35,337 nucleotides of DNA from assembly GCA_903828645.1 (NCBI GenBank), contig CAIKNA010000052.1, positions 1 to 35,337 on the forward strand. Direction: 5' to 3'. The DNA is from an uncultured Bacteroidales bacterium. GTDB taxonomy: Bacteria; Bacteroidota; Bacteroidia; Bacteroidales; FEN-979. Shown in pieces: positions 1 through 8,517 of this stretch. How positions within the stretch are numbered: the first letter of the stretch is position 1; each line of letters starts with the position of its first letter. The translations under genes were made by a program, and so were the position numbers. The notes beneath the pieces are model-generated. The model saw only the letters and a list, made by a program, of their open reading frames with translations. It did no database searches and was not told the DNA's origin.

Positions 1-1
1 A

Positions 2-688
2 CCCGGACAATATTTTAATTACATGAAAGCGATCTGGATGGATAGCACCCACATGATATACGGGGGAAATGGTCATGCCGGCTACGGAGGATACGGGCCT
101 GAAGCATCATTCCTTTTTCCCGGCGAATCCGATACCCTGAACTGGGGTTGTGGCTGCCAGCCTCCAAACGGACCTGTCAACTGGACGGAAGTAACAGCAC
201 ATAACCTGCCCCACGATATCAAAGGGATCGGTGCAACGGGCCCTTTCACCCTACGTCCCGGCGAGATGCAGGAACTTGACATCGCCTTTGTCTGGGCGCG
301 CGATTACACCAGCAGCGACACCCTCGCTTCGGTTACGAAACTTCGCACCATGATCGACACCGTGCGAAAGGCCTTTATGACAAACAGGTTACCGGGAGGC
401 GGTTCCTTTCTCAGTGTAAATGAACGGGCTGCCTCTGCCGGAACAACCTGCAATCTATACCCCAATCCGGCTAAGACAATTGTCACAATCGGTTTTGGAA
501 CGCCCCTGGAGGAAAAGATCCGCCTTGAAATTTTTAATTCCGCAGGAAGGCCGGCCGGGATTTACACCATTCAGAAAGGATCGATTAACACGAAGATTGA
601 TCTCTCCGGATATGCTTCCGGGCTCTACCTTTTCAGTTTCAACGGGGAGGGAACACATTTTACGAAACAACTTTCTGTGATCAGGTAG
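2..688 (+). CDS. T9SS-secreted protein, C-terminal part (5' end outside window)
   Basis: The reading frame is open to the left edge: codons upstream of the first ATG (position 23) read PGQYFNY and continue without a stop, so this is the 3' part of a longer gene. The C-terminal ~80 residues, beginning at a YPNP motif and ending in KQLSVIR, have the form of a T9SS type A sorting domain (YPNP start, a GLYLF strand near the end, basic terminus). The product is therefore probably exported across the outer membrane and has its tail removed there. The preceding ~140 residues (MIYGGNGHAGYGG, NWGCGCQPP, FTLRPGEMQELDIAFVWARD) resemble uncharacterised modules of large Bacteroidota surface proteins; I recognise no enzymatic motif. 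It converges on the minus-strand gene starting 75 bp away, and no obvious terminator lies between them. Confidence 0.8.
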   Translation, partial: PGQYFNYMKAIWMDSTHMIYGGNGHAGYGGYGPEASFLFPGESDTLNWGCGCQPPNGPVNWTEVTAHNLPHDIKGIGATGPFTLRPGEMQELDIAFVWARDYTSSDTLASVTKLRTMIDTVRKAFMTNRLPGGGSFLSVNERAASAGTTCNLYPNPAKTIVTIGFGTPLEEKIRLEIFNSAGRPAGIYTIQKGSINTKIDLSGYASGLYLFSFNGEGTHFTKQLSVIR

Positions 689-763
689 CCCCCGTGAGCG
701 TGCATCAAAAGTCAAAAGTCACACCGAGGCGTTTATTAGATCATTGCTCGTAGGTAGAACGGG

Positions 764-3082
764 TCACCGAATCAGAAATGGCAGTACCATGGTGCCCGAT
801 TTTGCCTGTATCCGCAAAAAGCAGATACCCTTTGCAAATCCCGAAACGTCAATCTGCCGGGTGATTTCATGACCGGAGGGTTCAATGGTCTGCGTAAAAA
901 GGGTTTGGTCAAGGAGATTGAAAACAGTGATGGACATGGCATGATCCTTAATCCCTGCGATGTCCACTGAAAGCCACTTATGGGCGGGGTTCGGATGCAA
1001 CCTCACCGTGAATGGGTTCTGTGCAGGATCATCCATTCCCGCACAGGTATCAACGGCCACATGACGTACTGCCGATACCGGGAGACAAGGCGCTACCGGG
1101 TAAGCAGTAAGTTCCAGCCTGATATTATCCGTTGACCGGTCATGAAGCCCAAAAAGATACGTGGTGTTCAACGCTTCAGGTTCGCTGAAATAGCCGTCGC
1201 CGGAGGTAGACCACTTCATGGCCTGGCAGTTTGATACCGAACCGGAGAGCTGAATTTCAGCAATATAACGGCAGATAACCGTATCGTTGCCTGCAAAGGC
1301 GGAAGGGGCCGGAATTAATGGTACCACAATGGAATCAGTTTTAACCTGGGAACCGGAAACGACCCGAACGATATATGCTGCTGAATGTTCGGGAGAAATC
1401 AAGGGATTTTTCTGATCAGAGGTGAAACCTGCGGGATAAGAGGTCCACGAATAGGCATAGGTTCCTGTTCCGCCGGATACTTCAACATCCAGCCGGGCTG
1501 ATCCTCCGTAACAAACTGCAGGAGGCGATGCAGTTGCATGCACGTCCAGCATGCCGGCAAAGGAGAAGGAGGCAATCCGTGTGCTCCAGGTATCAACCGA
1601 GGTGGCTGCATAATACTCCTGGGTATACCAGAATGTTGCAGGGGCGACGGGATCGACAACCATCGAACTATAATCCCCCCATCGGTTCTGCCCGCTCCAG
1701 GACCCGGTTTGACAACCACCTCCATCGATGATCGTCGTTTCATGCAGGGTCATCTGCCCGGGCGGGTCATGGTTCATCCGGCCGGTAAACCGGATGGAGG
1801 GAAAGAGGGAGAGTGCGGATACGGAATAGCCCAGGGCAATGTTCCCCGAGGAATCCATGGCGATGCTCCCCATCCACCTGTTCAGGGTATCGGGAGCATA
1901 GGTGGATTGCTGGCTGACAAACCAATTCGCGTTTGTCTTCCGCAGTTCATACCAGCGGATTCCTGCATGGTTATCGACGCCCACGGTATGATTCACCACC
2001 ATCGACTGGTGGTCTGTGAATTTCCTGTACTGAAGACGGCACATCAGTCTGTCATCCAGGGAGCTTAAGAGTTTATCCGATCCTTTTTGAGGTATCCCTC
2101 CCTGGATGTCGCTGGCATAAGGGCTTACCGGTAATTTCAGGATATTCCCGAAGGTGGATGCAGACGGATTTGCCCAGTCTGTATGAAATTCCCTGATAAC
2201 AAAAAAACCATTCTCAGTATTTCCAAAATAGTTTGGCGTACCGTCCGGAGGAAAAGGACCATCGCAGTCGGAAGGGAGGAAAGTGTATGGGCTGTCGGCC
2301 GTTGAAAGCGAAAATTGTATGCTGCCCGGTTCGGGATCGCCATTGATCATGGCATTCCTTTCGAGAACAACTGCAGTCACACCGACACGCTGTAAAGTTT
2401 GCGCCTTCAGCCGCGTAAATGACAAATAATAACCATCAGGCCAGATTCCAAACTTGGGATAATCGGGTATGTCGCCAAATGCGAACTCCCACCGATACCA
2501 GGATCCCGTGGGATCAGGCGTTTGCGACACTGCAACCATCTCATAAAATGGTCCAAGGGGAAAAGTCGGAAACGAAAACTGGCTGATCAGCCATCGGTCG
2601 GCCAGTTCATCATACAGAACAATCCCGTCGCCCCAGTTTGAGTTGTTGGGCATCCCCTCCCATATCGAACTTGTATTGAACGGACCGATGAGCTTAACCC
2701 CGGTTTTATCATAAATGGCGAAGGAAAGGTTCACGAGTTGCACATAATGTGAGGGACCCACATCGCCATAGGTATCAGGTGGAGAGGCATGGTTGACATT
2801 GCCAAGACCGCCGAAATTACGGATGATCGTATCCGGGAAAAGAGGGCCGTTTTTCACCTGGATCACGGTATCCATGATCCCCGCCCGGGTATTATCCTTT
2901 AAGCCCTGGGTTTGAATTGCATTTGGAACAGCCCCATCTTTCCAGCTGCAGTCGGTCCTCCCCGAAGGCTGCACCTGCCGGTTCCGCAAGGGGGGTGAAA
3001 TATCAAAATAGAGCGCTTTCCCCGTCAAAGGAGGGGTTCTCTCCTGGGCACCGGCAAGTGCAGCCGGGAAAAGTGCCAGCAA
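764..3082 (-). CDS. Large secreted protein with Ig-like modules and T9SS sorting domain
   Basis: Exported protein of about 772 residues. The N-terminal ~500 residues contain DTYGDVGPSHYVQLVN and aromatic repeats (YDELADRWLISQFSF, WYRWEF, YPKFGIWPDGYYLSF) that suggest a beta-rich, possibly propeller-like domain of unknown function. An Ig/PKD-like module (SGGTGTYAYSWTSYPAGFTS, about residues 510-590) and a module starting AGNDTVIC follow; both also occur in the two paralogues at 3645-7725. The last ~75 residues (LHPNPAHKW onward) are a T9SS type A sorting domain. The start is unresolved. The TTG at 3082 lacks a basic n-region, but the frame runs upstream through KVKFLLLLALFPAALAGAQ, a good signal peptide, to a stop at 3107-3109. 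The only upstream initiators are CTG (3101-3103) or ATC (3104-3106), so translation may begin non-canonically inside the end of the osmC-like gene. Confidence 0.85.
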   Translation of the reverse strand: MLALFPAALAGAQERTPPLTGKALYFDISPPLRNRQVQPSGRTDCSWKDGAVPNAIQTQGLKDNTRAGIMDTVIQVKNGPLFPDTIIRNFGGLGNVNHASPPDTYGDVGPSHYVQLVNLSFAIYDKTGVKLIGPFNTSSIWEGMPNNSNWGDGIVLYDELADRWLISQFSFPTFPLGPFYEMVAVSQTPDPTGSWYRWEFAFGDIPDYPKFGIWPDGYYLSFTRLKAQTLQRVGVTAVVLERNAMINGDPEPGSIQFSLSTADSPYTFLPSDCDGPFPPDGTPNYFGNTENGFFVIREFHTDWANPSASTFGNILKLPVSPYASDIQGGIPQKGSDKLLSSLDDRLMCRLQYRKFTDHQSMVVNHTVGVDNHAGIRWYELRKTNANWFVSQQSTYAPDTLNRWMGSIAMDSSGNIALGYSVSALSLFPSIRFTGRMNHDPPGQMTLHETTIIDGGGCQTGSWSGQNRWGDYSSMVVDPVAPATFWYTQEYYAATSVDTWSTRIASFSFAGMLDVHATASPPAVCYGGSARLDVEVSGGTGTYAYSWTSYPAGFTSDQKNPLISPEHSAAYIVRVVSGSQVKTDSIVVPLIPAPSAFAGNDTVICRYIAEIQLSGSVSNCQAMKWSTSGDGYFSEPEALNTTYLFGLHDRSTDNIRLELTAYPVAPCLPVSAVRHVAVDTCAGMDDPAQNPFTVRLHPNPAHKWLSVDIAGIKDHAMSITVFNLLDQTLFTQTIEPSGHEITRQIDVSGFAKGICFLRIQAKSGTMVLPFLIR

Positions 3083-3092
3083 CAGTAAGAAT

Positions 3093-3515
3093 TTAACCTT
3101 CAGGATTTATCCGGATTTCGTATGTGACTTCCATGGCTTTTTTAAACACGAAAGCGACACCGCAGTATCGTTCCTGTGACAGTTCCACGGCTTTTTTCAG
3201 CTGTTCCATCTGCAGGTCATTCCCTGTGAAGGTGTAAATGACATGCATTTTATCATAGTGTTTCGGGTGTTCTTCGGTCATACCCGCCTCGACGCGGATA
3301 TCGAGCCCCGTGAATTCAACCCGCATCTTCTTAAGGATGGATACCACATCCATGCCCGAACACCCGGCAAGGGATGCAAGCATCAATTCCTTTGGACGTG
3401 AACCTTTATCCTCTCCTCCCACGGCCGGAACAGCATCCATCAGAACATGATGCCCGCTCACATTGGCATCGAACAACATATTTCCTTTCCAGGAGGTATC
3501 GACTGTATGTTTCAT
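3093..3515 (-). CDS. OsmC-family protein (thiol peroxidase-like)
   Basis: A 140-residue protein of the OsmC/Ohr fold. Members reduce organic hydroperoxides with two cysteines in the cytoplasm, though many Bacteroidota paralogues are uncharacterised. Both diagnostic cysteines are present: one in SLAGCSGMDVVSILKK (Cys52) and one in ERYCGVAFVFKK (Cys118). The N-terminus MKHTVDTSWKGNMLFDANVSG is typical of the family. I chose the ATG at 3513-3515 over an in-frame TTG at 3545 because a TAnnTTTG promoter element covers the TTG, which would put it upstream of the transcript start. The gene's TAA (3093-3095) lies inside the signal-peptide coding sequence of the next gene, so the two are probably co-transcribed and translationally coupled. 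Confidence 0.9.
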   Translation of the reverse strand: MKHTVDTSWKGNMLFDANVSGHHVLMDAVPAVGGEDKGSRPKELMLASLAGCSGMDVVSILKKMRVEFTGLDIRVEAGMTEEHPKHYDKMHVIYTFTGNDLQMEQLKKAVELSQERYCGVAFVFKKAMEVTYEIRINPEG

Positions 3516-3542
3516 TGTCAGTTGCTTTAAAAGATTGTCTGA

Positions 3543-3550
3543 CAAAAATA
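3543..3550 (-). promoter_or_regulatory. Bacteroidota -7 promoter element (TATTTTTG)
   Basis: On the minus strand this reads TATTTTTG, matching TAnnTTTG, 28 bp upstream of the chosen osmC-like ATG. No clear TTG -33 box is seen. It would give a leader of about 20 nt. Confidence 0.4.
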
Positions 3551-3644
3551 CGCCGAATTAACACATAAAAGAGCAGCCCGTCATTCTTTCTTAAATCTGC
3601 GGGAAGACGTCAAAGGGTCTTGCGACCGGGTAAGCCGGTCAACG

Positions 3645-5459
3645 CTATTCAATAACGAGTTTGCGGATCAGCGATTCGTTACCTGTCTGGATTTTAACCA
3701 GGTAAAGTCCCCTGGGATATCCTGACAAATCGAATTGTTCAGGCTGAAGCGTTGGAATGTTTACAACCTGTTGAGAAAATATCCTTCCGGTAATGTCGGA
3801 AACAGAAACAGTTGCATCCCGGTTATCCAATCCGCTTAAGCTGAGTCTGAAGATCCCTGAGGATGGGTTTGGAGAAATTGTCATACTGATGGTTCGCTGA
3901 GCATCCGCTATCCCGATTGGCCCGTCAAAATGGATGATGCGGCTATCGTTTGCTGCGACGGAACAGGGCGATTGAGGCGAAGCGGTGAGGGTGAGCGTGA
4001 CATTTCCGCCGGTTTTATCGGCTGCACTTGGCAAATAATTTCCTGCAAGTGAACCGGCTGCACTAAAGGTGCCTGTGCCGGAGGTGGTCCAGATGACCGA
4101 AGAATAGTTTGTCGCCACACCGTTTAATGGAACCTGGGTGGTGATGAATGCGCAGGTGGTGTCGTTGCCGGCTGCAGCCGTGGAAGGCTGGTTAACCGTT
4201 ACATTTGTGTTTGCATCCGTCGACTGGGCACCGTCCACCACGTGAACCAAATACTGGGTCGAGACTGCAGGTGAAACCACCGGATTTTGGAGAGTGGAGG
4301 TGAAGCCGGCAGGAATGGAGGTCCAGGAATAGGTATAGGCGCCATTTCCGCCTGTCGGGAAAACGTTGAGCTGCGAACTCTGGCCGGCACAAACAACAGA
4401 AGGCAATGCCGAGGCTGTCGCAGTAAGCGGAATCGCGGTGACGGTTACTGTAACATTCCCCTGCGCCGTTCCTGTTCCATCCCCGACAGTAACAAAATAC
4501 TGGGTTGTTGCCGTGGGTGATACCACCGGGTTTTGCTGGGAGGAGGTGAAGCCGGCGGGAAGGGATGTCCAGGTAAAAGTATAGGTACCCGAACCACCAG
4601 ATGCAGCCGCATTGAGTTGTGAAGTCTGTCCGGTGGTAATGGACTGAGGGTTTGCGGTAACGACCACGCCAAGCGGAACCGGGATGTTGACAACAACCGT
4701 TACGTTCCCCTGGGCTGTTCCTGAACCATCGCCAACAGTGACAAAATATTGAGTTGTTGCCGTGGGTGATACCACCGGGTTTTGCAGAATAGATGTAAAA
4801 CCTGCCGGCATGGATGTCCAGGCATAGGTATAGGTGCCCGATCCGCCCGATGGCGAGGCATTCAGTTGCGAGGTTGCCCCGAGAATGATCGTGGAAGGGT
4901 TTGCCGTGACGACTACTGCTAGCGGAAGCACTGAATTTTCATTGACAACCAGTGTGGAAAGTTTGGTGTTTGATTTACCGACGCAGAATGCACCATAAAA
5001 GGTAACCATGCCGGTTCCGGCAGTGGGAGCAGTCCAGGTAAACGACCATGTTACCGTGCTTGATGTGCTCCCGGCAGAACTCTGGGTCACATATTTTGTT
5101 CCACCGGTAAGGTGGCTACCTGTGCCCGCTGCAAGAACACCCAGCTGGGTTCCTGAACCATTCTGGGGTGAAACTTCAAACCCCTTCTTTCCGCTGCCGC
5201 TAACGGTGACGGTGATCGTATATACTGTGCCTGCCGTATATCCCTGTGACGGGATGTTGGAGGTAATCCATCCTGTAACTGCTGCGGAAGAACCTCCATG
5301 ACAGTTTACACAATTCATGCCATCACCCGGTGAGCCGGTATATCCTGCAGGGGCTCCTGACGGGTAGGCATAGGCACCGGCACTTACTGCCAGTCCGATT
5401 AACACTGTACAAATCATCCTGGTAAGAAAACGTACGGATTGTTTTTTCATAATCATCAT
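3645..5459 (-). CDS. Secreted CxxCH 'choice-of-anchor V'-like protein with Ig repeats and T9SS tail (paralogue A)
   Basis: A 604-residue exported protein. A signal peptide occupies about residues 1-31; M4 (MKKQSV) may be the true start. The next ~140 residues begin GAPAGYTGSPGDGMNC and contain CVNCH at 50-54. This resembles the reelin-like/choice-of-anchor V domains of Bacteroidota surface proteins; CxxCH is a c-type haem attachment motif, but haem binding is unproven. Three repeats of about 83 residues follow (SQLNASPSGGSGTYTYAWTSMP..., PVVSPTATTQYFVTVGDGSGTAQGNVTV), then a module starting AGNDTTC, then a T9SS type A sorting domain (ISPNPSSGIFRLSLSG to the end). I see no catalytic residues. 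It is probably a surface or extracellular structural or binding protein. The neighbouring gene at 5920-7725 is a close paralogue in tandem. Confidence 0.88.
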   Translation of the reverse strand: MMIMKKQSVRFLTRMICTVLIGLAVSAGAYAYPSGAPAGYTGSPGDGMNCVNCHGGSSAAVTGWITSNIPSQGYTAGTVYTITVTVSGSGKKGFEVSPQNGSGTQLGVLAAGTGSHLTGGTKYVTQSSAGSTSSTVTWSFTWTAPTAGTGMVTFYGAFCVGKSNTKLSTLVVNENSVLPLAVVVTANPSTIILGATSQLNASPSGGSGTYTYAWTSMPAGFTSILQNPVVSPTATTQYFVTVGDGSGTAQGNVTVVVNIPVPLGVVVTANPQSITTGQTSQLNAAASGGSGTYTFTWTSLPAGFTSSQQNPVVSPTATTQYFVTVGDGTGTAQGNVTVTVTAIPLTATASALPSVVCAGQSSQLNVFPTGGNGAYTYSWTSIPAGFTSTLQNPVVSPAVSTQYLVHVVDGAQSTDANTNVTVNQPSTAAAGNDTTCAFITTQVPLNGVATNYSSVIWTTSGTGTFSAAGSLAGNYLPSAADKTGGNVTLTLTASPQSPCSVAANDSRIIHFDGPIGIADAQRTISMTISPNPSSGIFRLSLSGLDNRDATVSVSDITGRIFSQQVVNIPTLQPEQFDLSGYPRGLYLVKIQTGNESLIRKLVIE

Positions 5460-5497
5460 TTTATTTAGTTCGGGTGAATTTCCTGTTATTTATTTAA

Positions 5498-5505
5498 CAA
5501 AAATA
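5498..5505 (-). promoter_or_regulatory. Candidate -7 promoter element for paralogue A
   Basis: It reads TATTTTTG on the minus strand, matching TAnnTTTG, 39 bp upstream of the ATG at 5459. The -33 box is not clear; the nearest TTG is about 15 bp away, shorter than the usual spacing of about 19. Confidence 0.35.
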
Positions 5506-5790
5506 TACAAAGGATTGAAACAACTTATTGTTATTTAATTAACAGTCACTGTGATATATATTTCATATGTTACACATATCATATCTGTTGCGGGTCAGAT
5601 TATCGTTTTTAGAATGTTTCTAAATTTCTTTACCACTCCGATACTAAGGGCGCACCGAAACACTTAGATGTTTATCGAAAGAATTTTTTACAAAAAATAC
5701 AGTCAATGAGACTGGTATCATCTTGATTAATCATTAACAAAGAGACCTGTCGCGATAATAATTCAGGGAACATCCAAACTTATTGTCCTG

Positions 5791-5837
5791 AAAAATTAAA
5801 AAAAAACAGGGCTGTCTCATGGTGTTTGAGACAGCCC
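5791..5837 (-). terminator. Rho-independent terminator of paralogue B
   Basis: An 11-bp perfect stem (GGGCTGTCTCA at 5809-5819 with TGAGACAGCCC at 5827-5837) has a 7-nt loop. On the minus strand it is followed by a T-rich tract complementary to 5791-5806. It lies about 80 bp past the stop of the gene at 5920-7725. Confidence 0.85.
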
Positions 5838-5919
5838 CGCCTTCATTATAAAACATTTAAAAATAATTTGCGGGATATTGGCTTTCTTCTGTGCCCCGCA
5901 AAACAGAGTCTATGATAAA

Positions 5920-7725
5920 CTATTCAATAACCAGTTTGCGCACCATGGACTCGCTGCCAGTCTGAATTTTAACAAAATAAAGTCCCTTTGGATATCCTGA
6001 CAGATCGAATTGTTCCGGCTGAATGGGGGCAAAGCTCAATGTATGCAGAACAATCGTTCTACCGGTAATGTCGGTAACAGATATCGTTGCATTCCTTTCA
6101 TTCAGGCCGCTTATGCTGAGTTTGAAGAGCCCGGTGGAGGGATTTGGCGAAATGGTCATCCCGATGGTATGTTGCGCATCCGCTATCCCGGTCGGCCCGT
6201 CAAAATGGATGATGCGGCTATCGGTAGCTGCAACTGCACAGGGCGATTGAGGCGAAGCGGTGAGGGTCAGTGTGACATTTCCACCGGTTTTATCGATTGC
6301 ACTTGGCAAATAATTTCCTGCAAGTGAACCGGCTGCGCTGAAGGTACCGGTGCCGGATGTGGTCCAGATGACCGAAGAATAGTTTGTTGCAACACCGTGC
6401 AGGGGAACCTGGGTGGTGATGAAAGCGCAGGTGGTGTCGTTGCCGGCGGCAGCCGTGGAAGGCTGGTTAACCGTCACATTTGTGCTGGCATCCGTCGATT
6501 GGGCACCGTCTATCACATGAACCAGGTACTGGGTTGATGAAGCAGGTGAAACCACCGGATTTTGGAGTGTTGAGGTGAATCCCGCCGGGACTGAACTCCA
6601 TGAGTAGGTATAAGTACCATTTCCTCCTGCCGGGAAAACATTGAGTTGCGCACTCTGACCGGCACATACAACAGAAGGCAGTGCCGAGGCCGTAGCGGTA
6701 AGCGGAACCGCTGAGACGGTCACTGTAACATTTCCCTGCGCCGTTCCTGATCCGTCCCCGACAGTAACAAAATACTGTGTGGTTGCGGTAGGCGATACCA
6801 CAGGGTTCTGAAGGGCGGAGGTGAAACCTGCCGGGGCGGAGGTCCATGAATAGGTATAGGTACCCGAACCCCCTGACGGAGTTGCATGAAGCTGCGATGT
6901 CTGACCGCTGGTAATTGAAGATGGAGTGGCAGTGGCAACCACGGCGAGTGGCACCGGGACCGTAACCGTTACCGTAACGTTCCCCTGCACTGTTCCGGCC
7001 CCATCGCCTACTGTGACGAAATACTGGGTGGTTGCGGCAGGCGATACCACAGGGTTCTGAAGGGCGGAGGTGAAACCTGCCGGAGTGGAGGTCCATGAAT
7101 AGGTATAGGTGCCTGAACCGCCCGAAGCACTTGCATTGAGTTGCGATGTTTGTCCGCTCGTTATGGAAGAGGGAGATGCGGTAACAGAAACTGCAAGCGG
7201 AAGGACCGTGTTTTCATTTACAACCAACGATGTCAGTTTGATATTGGGTTTACCTACTACGCAAGCGCCATAAAGGGTCACCGTGCCGGTTCCTGCGGCC
7301 GGAGCTGTCCAGGTAAACGTCCAGGTGGCGGTGCTCGAGGTGCTGCCTGCAGCACTGTGGGTTACATACTTTGTACCCCCTACCAGGTGGTTGCCTGAAC
7401 CCGCTCCAAGAACTCCAAGCTGGGTGCCGGAACTGTTCTGCGGAGAAACCTCAAATCCTTTTTTCCCGCTGCCACTTACAGTGACAGTAATATTGTAAAC
7501 CGTCCCGGCCGTATATCCCTGGGCGGGGATGTTGGAAGTTATCCAGCCGGTAACTGCAGCAGTCGAACCGCCGTGGCAATTTGTACAATTCATGCCATCG
7601 CCGGGTGAACCGGTATATCCTGCGGGAGCACCTGTGGGATAAGCAATTGCACTGACACTGACAATCAGGATCAGAAATACTGAACCCATGATCCTGGTGA
7701 AAAATTGTAAGGTTTGTCTTCTCAT
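5920..7725 (-). CDS. Secreted CxxCH 'choice-of-anchor V'-like protein with Ig repeats and T9SS tail (paralogue B)
   Basis: A 601-residue paralogue of the next gene, with the same architecture. A signal peptide (about 1-28) is followed by a GAPAGYTGSPGDGMNC segment with CTNCH at 47-51, a beta-rich domain to about residue 170, three ~83-residue Ig/PKD-like repeats, the AGNDTTC module and a T9SS type A sorting domain (ISPNPSTGLFKLSISG onward, ending KLVIE). The two proteins look nearly identical through the N-terminal domain and the AGNDTTC module, and differ more at the sorting domain and in the middle repeats. Within this gene, two repeats share a 44-bp identical DNA block. Its own terminator (5791-5837) and upstream promoter candidate suggest monocistronic expression. 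The function is unknown; a surface-exposed or released adhesive or binding protein is my inference. Confidence 0.88.
   Translation of the reverse strand: MRRQTLQFFTRIMGSVFLILIVSVSAIAYPTGAPAGYTGSPGDGMNCTNCHGGSTAAVTGWITSNIPAQGYTAGTVYNITVTVSGSGKKGFEVSPQNSSGTQLGVLGAGSGNHLVGGTKYVTHSAAGSTSSTATWTFTWTAPAAGTGTVTLYGACVVGKPNIKLTSLVVNENTVLPLAVSVTASPSSITSGQTSQLNASASGGSGTYTYSWTSTPAGFTSALQNPVVSPAATTQYFVTVGDGAGTVQGNVTVTVTVPVPLAVVATATPSSITSGQTSQLHATPSGGSGTYTYSWTSAPAGFTSALQNPVVSPTATTQYFVTVGDGSGTAQGNVTVTVSAVPLTATASALPSVVCAGQSAQLNVFPAGGNGTYTYSWSSVPAGFTSTLQNPVVSPASSTQYLVHVIDGAQSTDASTNVTVNQPSTAAAGNDTTCAFITTQVPLHGVATNYSSVIWTTSGTGTFSAAGSLAGNYLPSAIDKTGGNVTLTLTASPQSPCAVAATDSRIIHFDGPTGIADAQHTIGMTISPNPSTGLFKLSISGLNERNATISVTDITGRTIVLHTLSFAPIQPEQFDLSGYPKGLYFVKIQTGSESMVRKLVIE
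6791..7083. repeat. Identical 44-bp blocks within Ig-repeat coding sequence
   Basis: Positions 6791-6834 and 7040-7083 are identical, with a period of 249 bp (83 codons). This equals one Ig-like repeat of paralogue B and indicates recent intragenic duplication or gene conversion. Confidence 0.85.
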
Positions 7726-7777
7726 GATTTTTCTTTTTGTTTTAGGTGTAAATAATTCAACTTCGGGAACAAGAGCA

Positions 7778-7785
7778 CAAAATTA
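7778..7785 (-). promoter_or_regulatory. Candidate -7 promoter element for paralogue B
   Basis: The minus strand reads TAATTTTG (TAnnTTTG), 53 bp upstream of the ATG at 7725. No convincing -33 TTG is visible. Confidence 0.35.
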
Positions 7786-7941
7786 CCATTTAGTTGCCTG
7801 TCAGTCTTTTGTTATCTTATTCACAATCAAAAAGGTACGCCACTAACATGCGACGGTTTGCACATGAACAGTAGGCTGAAGAGACTTGTTTAGACTACTT
7901 CTAAATTTAAGGGCAAAGGGAATTTTGGTAAAGCAGGAGGG

Positions 7942-8517
7942 TTAAGATTTAGAATACCATCCGAAAACGCCGGGGACTACCCAGCCAATGAATGTTCCTA
8001 TAACCATCCCGGCAAGCACATCACTGGGGTAGTGAACCCCCAAAGCGATTCTTGAGTAAGCTACCAGTGTCGCCCAAAGATAAACCGGGATGATGATTTT
8101 TTTTCTTGCAAACAGCAAAGAGATTGCCGCCGCCATGGCAAATGCTTCCATTGTATGTCCCGAGGGAAACGAGGAGTCGCCGCCGGAAGAGAGTTTTTCA
8201 ACATATGAATAGGTGGTAAAAGGCCGGTCCCTCGGAACCAGACTTTTCAACCCCTGGCTGGCAACGGCAGCCAGGATGAGGACCGTTACAAGGATAAAAA
8301 ACCGAACCCTCATTGGTTTCGATTTTTTTATTACTGCAATGATGATGACGAATAGTGTCAATGCGATGCTCACAAAGGTGGAGGTGTCTGAGATGAACTG
8401 GAGAACCGGCACCGAATGGGGAATGAGGTGATGGTGCACCCAGTTTAACATTCCGATATCATATGCTGAAAATTGCAACCTTTGTCTGTTTAGTGATTGA
8501 TGGAAAAAACGTTCCAC
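7942..8517 (-). CDS. PAP2-family membrane phosphatase
   Basis: A 191-residue integral membrane phosphatase of the type 2 phosphatidic acid phosphatase family; members dephosphorylate lipid phosphates such as undecaprenyl pyrophosphate or PGP at the periplasmic face. All three motifs are intact: KSLVPRDRP (K91 to R98-P99), PSGH (118-121), and SRIALGVHYPSD (R156, H162, D166). Hydrophobic segments lie near residues 45-62, 70-90, 122-137, 141-153 and 165-183. The GTG start at 8517 overlaps the upstream lipoprotein gene by 28 bp and has an AAGGA-like sequence before it. An ATG at 8451 (M23) is possible but would remove part of the usual N-terminal segment. The substrate cannot be told from sequence. 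Confidence 0.9.
   Translation of the reverse strand: MERFFHQSLNRQRLQFSAYDIGMLNWVHHHLIPHSVPVLQFISDTSTFVSIALTLFVIIIAVIKKSKPMRVRFFILVTVLILAAVASQGLKSLVPRDRPFTTYSYVEKLSSGGDSSFPSGHTMEAFAMAAAISLLFARKKIIIPVYLWATLVAYSRIALGVHYPSDVLAGMVIGTFIGWVVPGVFGWYSKS

Larger units (their letters stand above)
5460..5919. other. Intergenic region between tandem paralogues
   Basis: This 460-bp AT-rich stretch has no convincing gene. It holds a candidate minus-strand promoter element near its left end (5498-5505) for paralogue A and a strong minus-strand intrinsic terminator at 5791-5837 for paralogue B. The two paralogues therefore look like separate transcription units despite their tandem order. I see nothing recognisable in the ~280 bp between these signals. 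Confidence 0.6.

Noticed and set aside
1538-2068. Open frame of 176 codons on the plus strand
   Set aside because: It is antisense to a clear T9SS cargo gene, and its sequence is low-complexity and arginine/glycine rich with no recognisable domain.
3624-3640. Small hairpin after the stop of paralogue A (GACCGG/CCGGTC)
   Set aside because: The stem is only 6 bp and no T-tract follows, so I do not call it a terminator.
6467-7096. Open frame of 209 codons within paralogue B, another frame
   Set aside because: It arises from the repetitive Ig modules read in a second frame; cysteine/histidine-rich nonsense that repeats with the same period.
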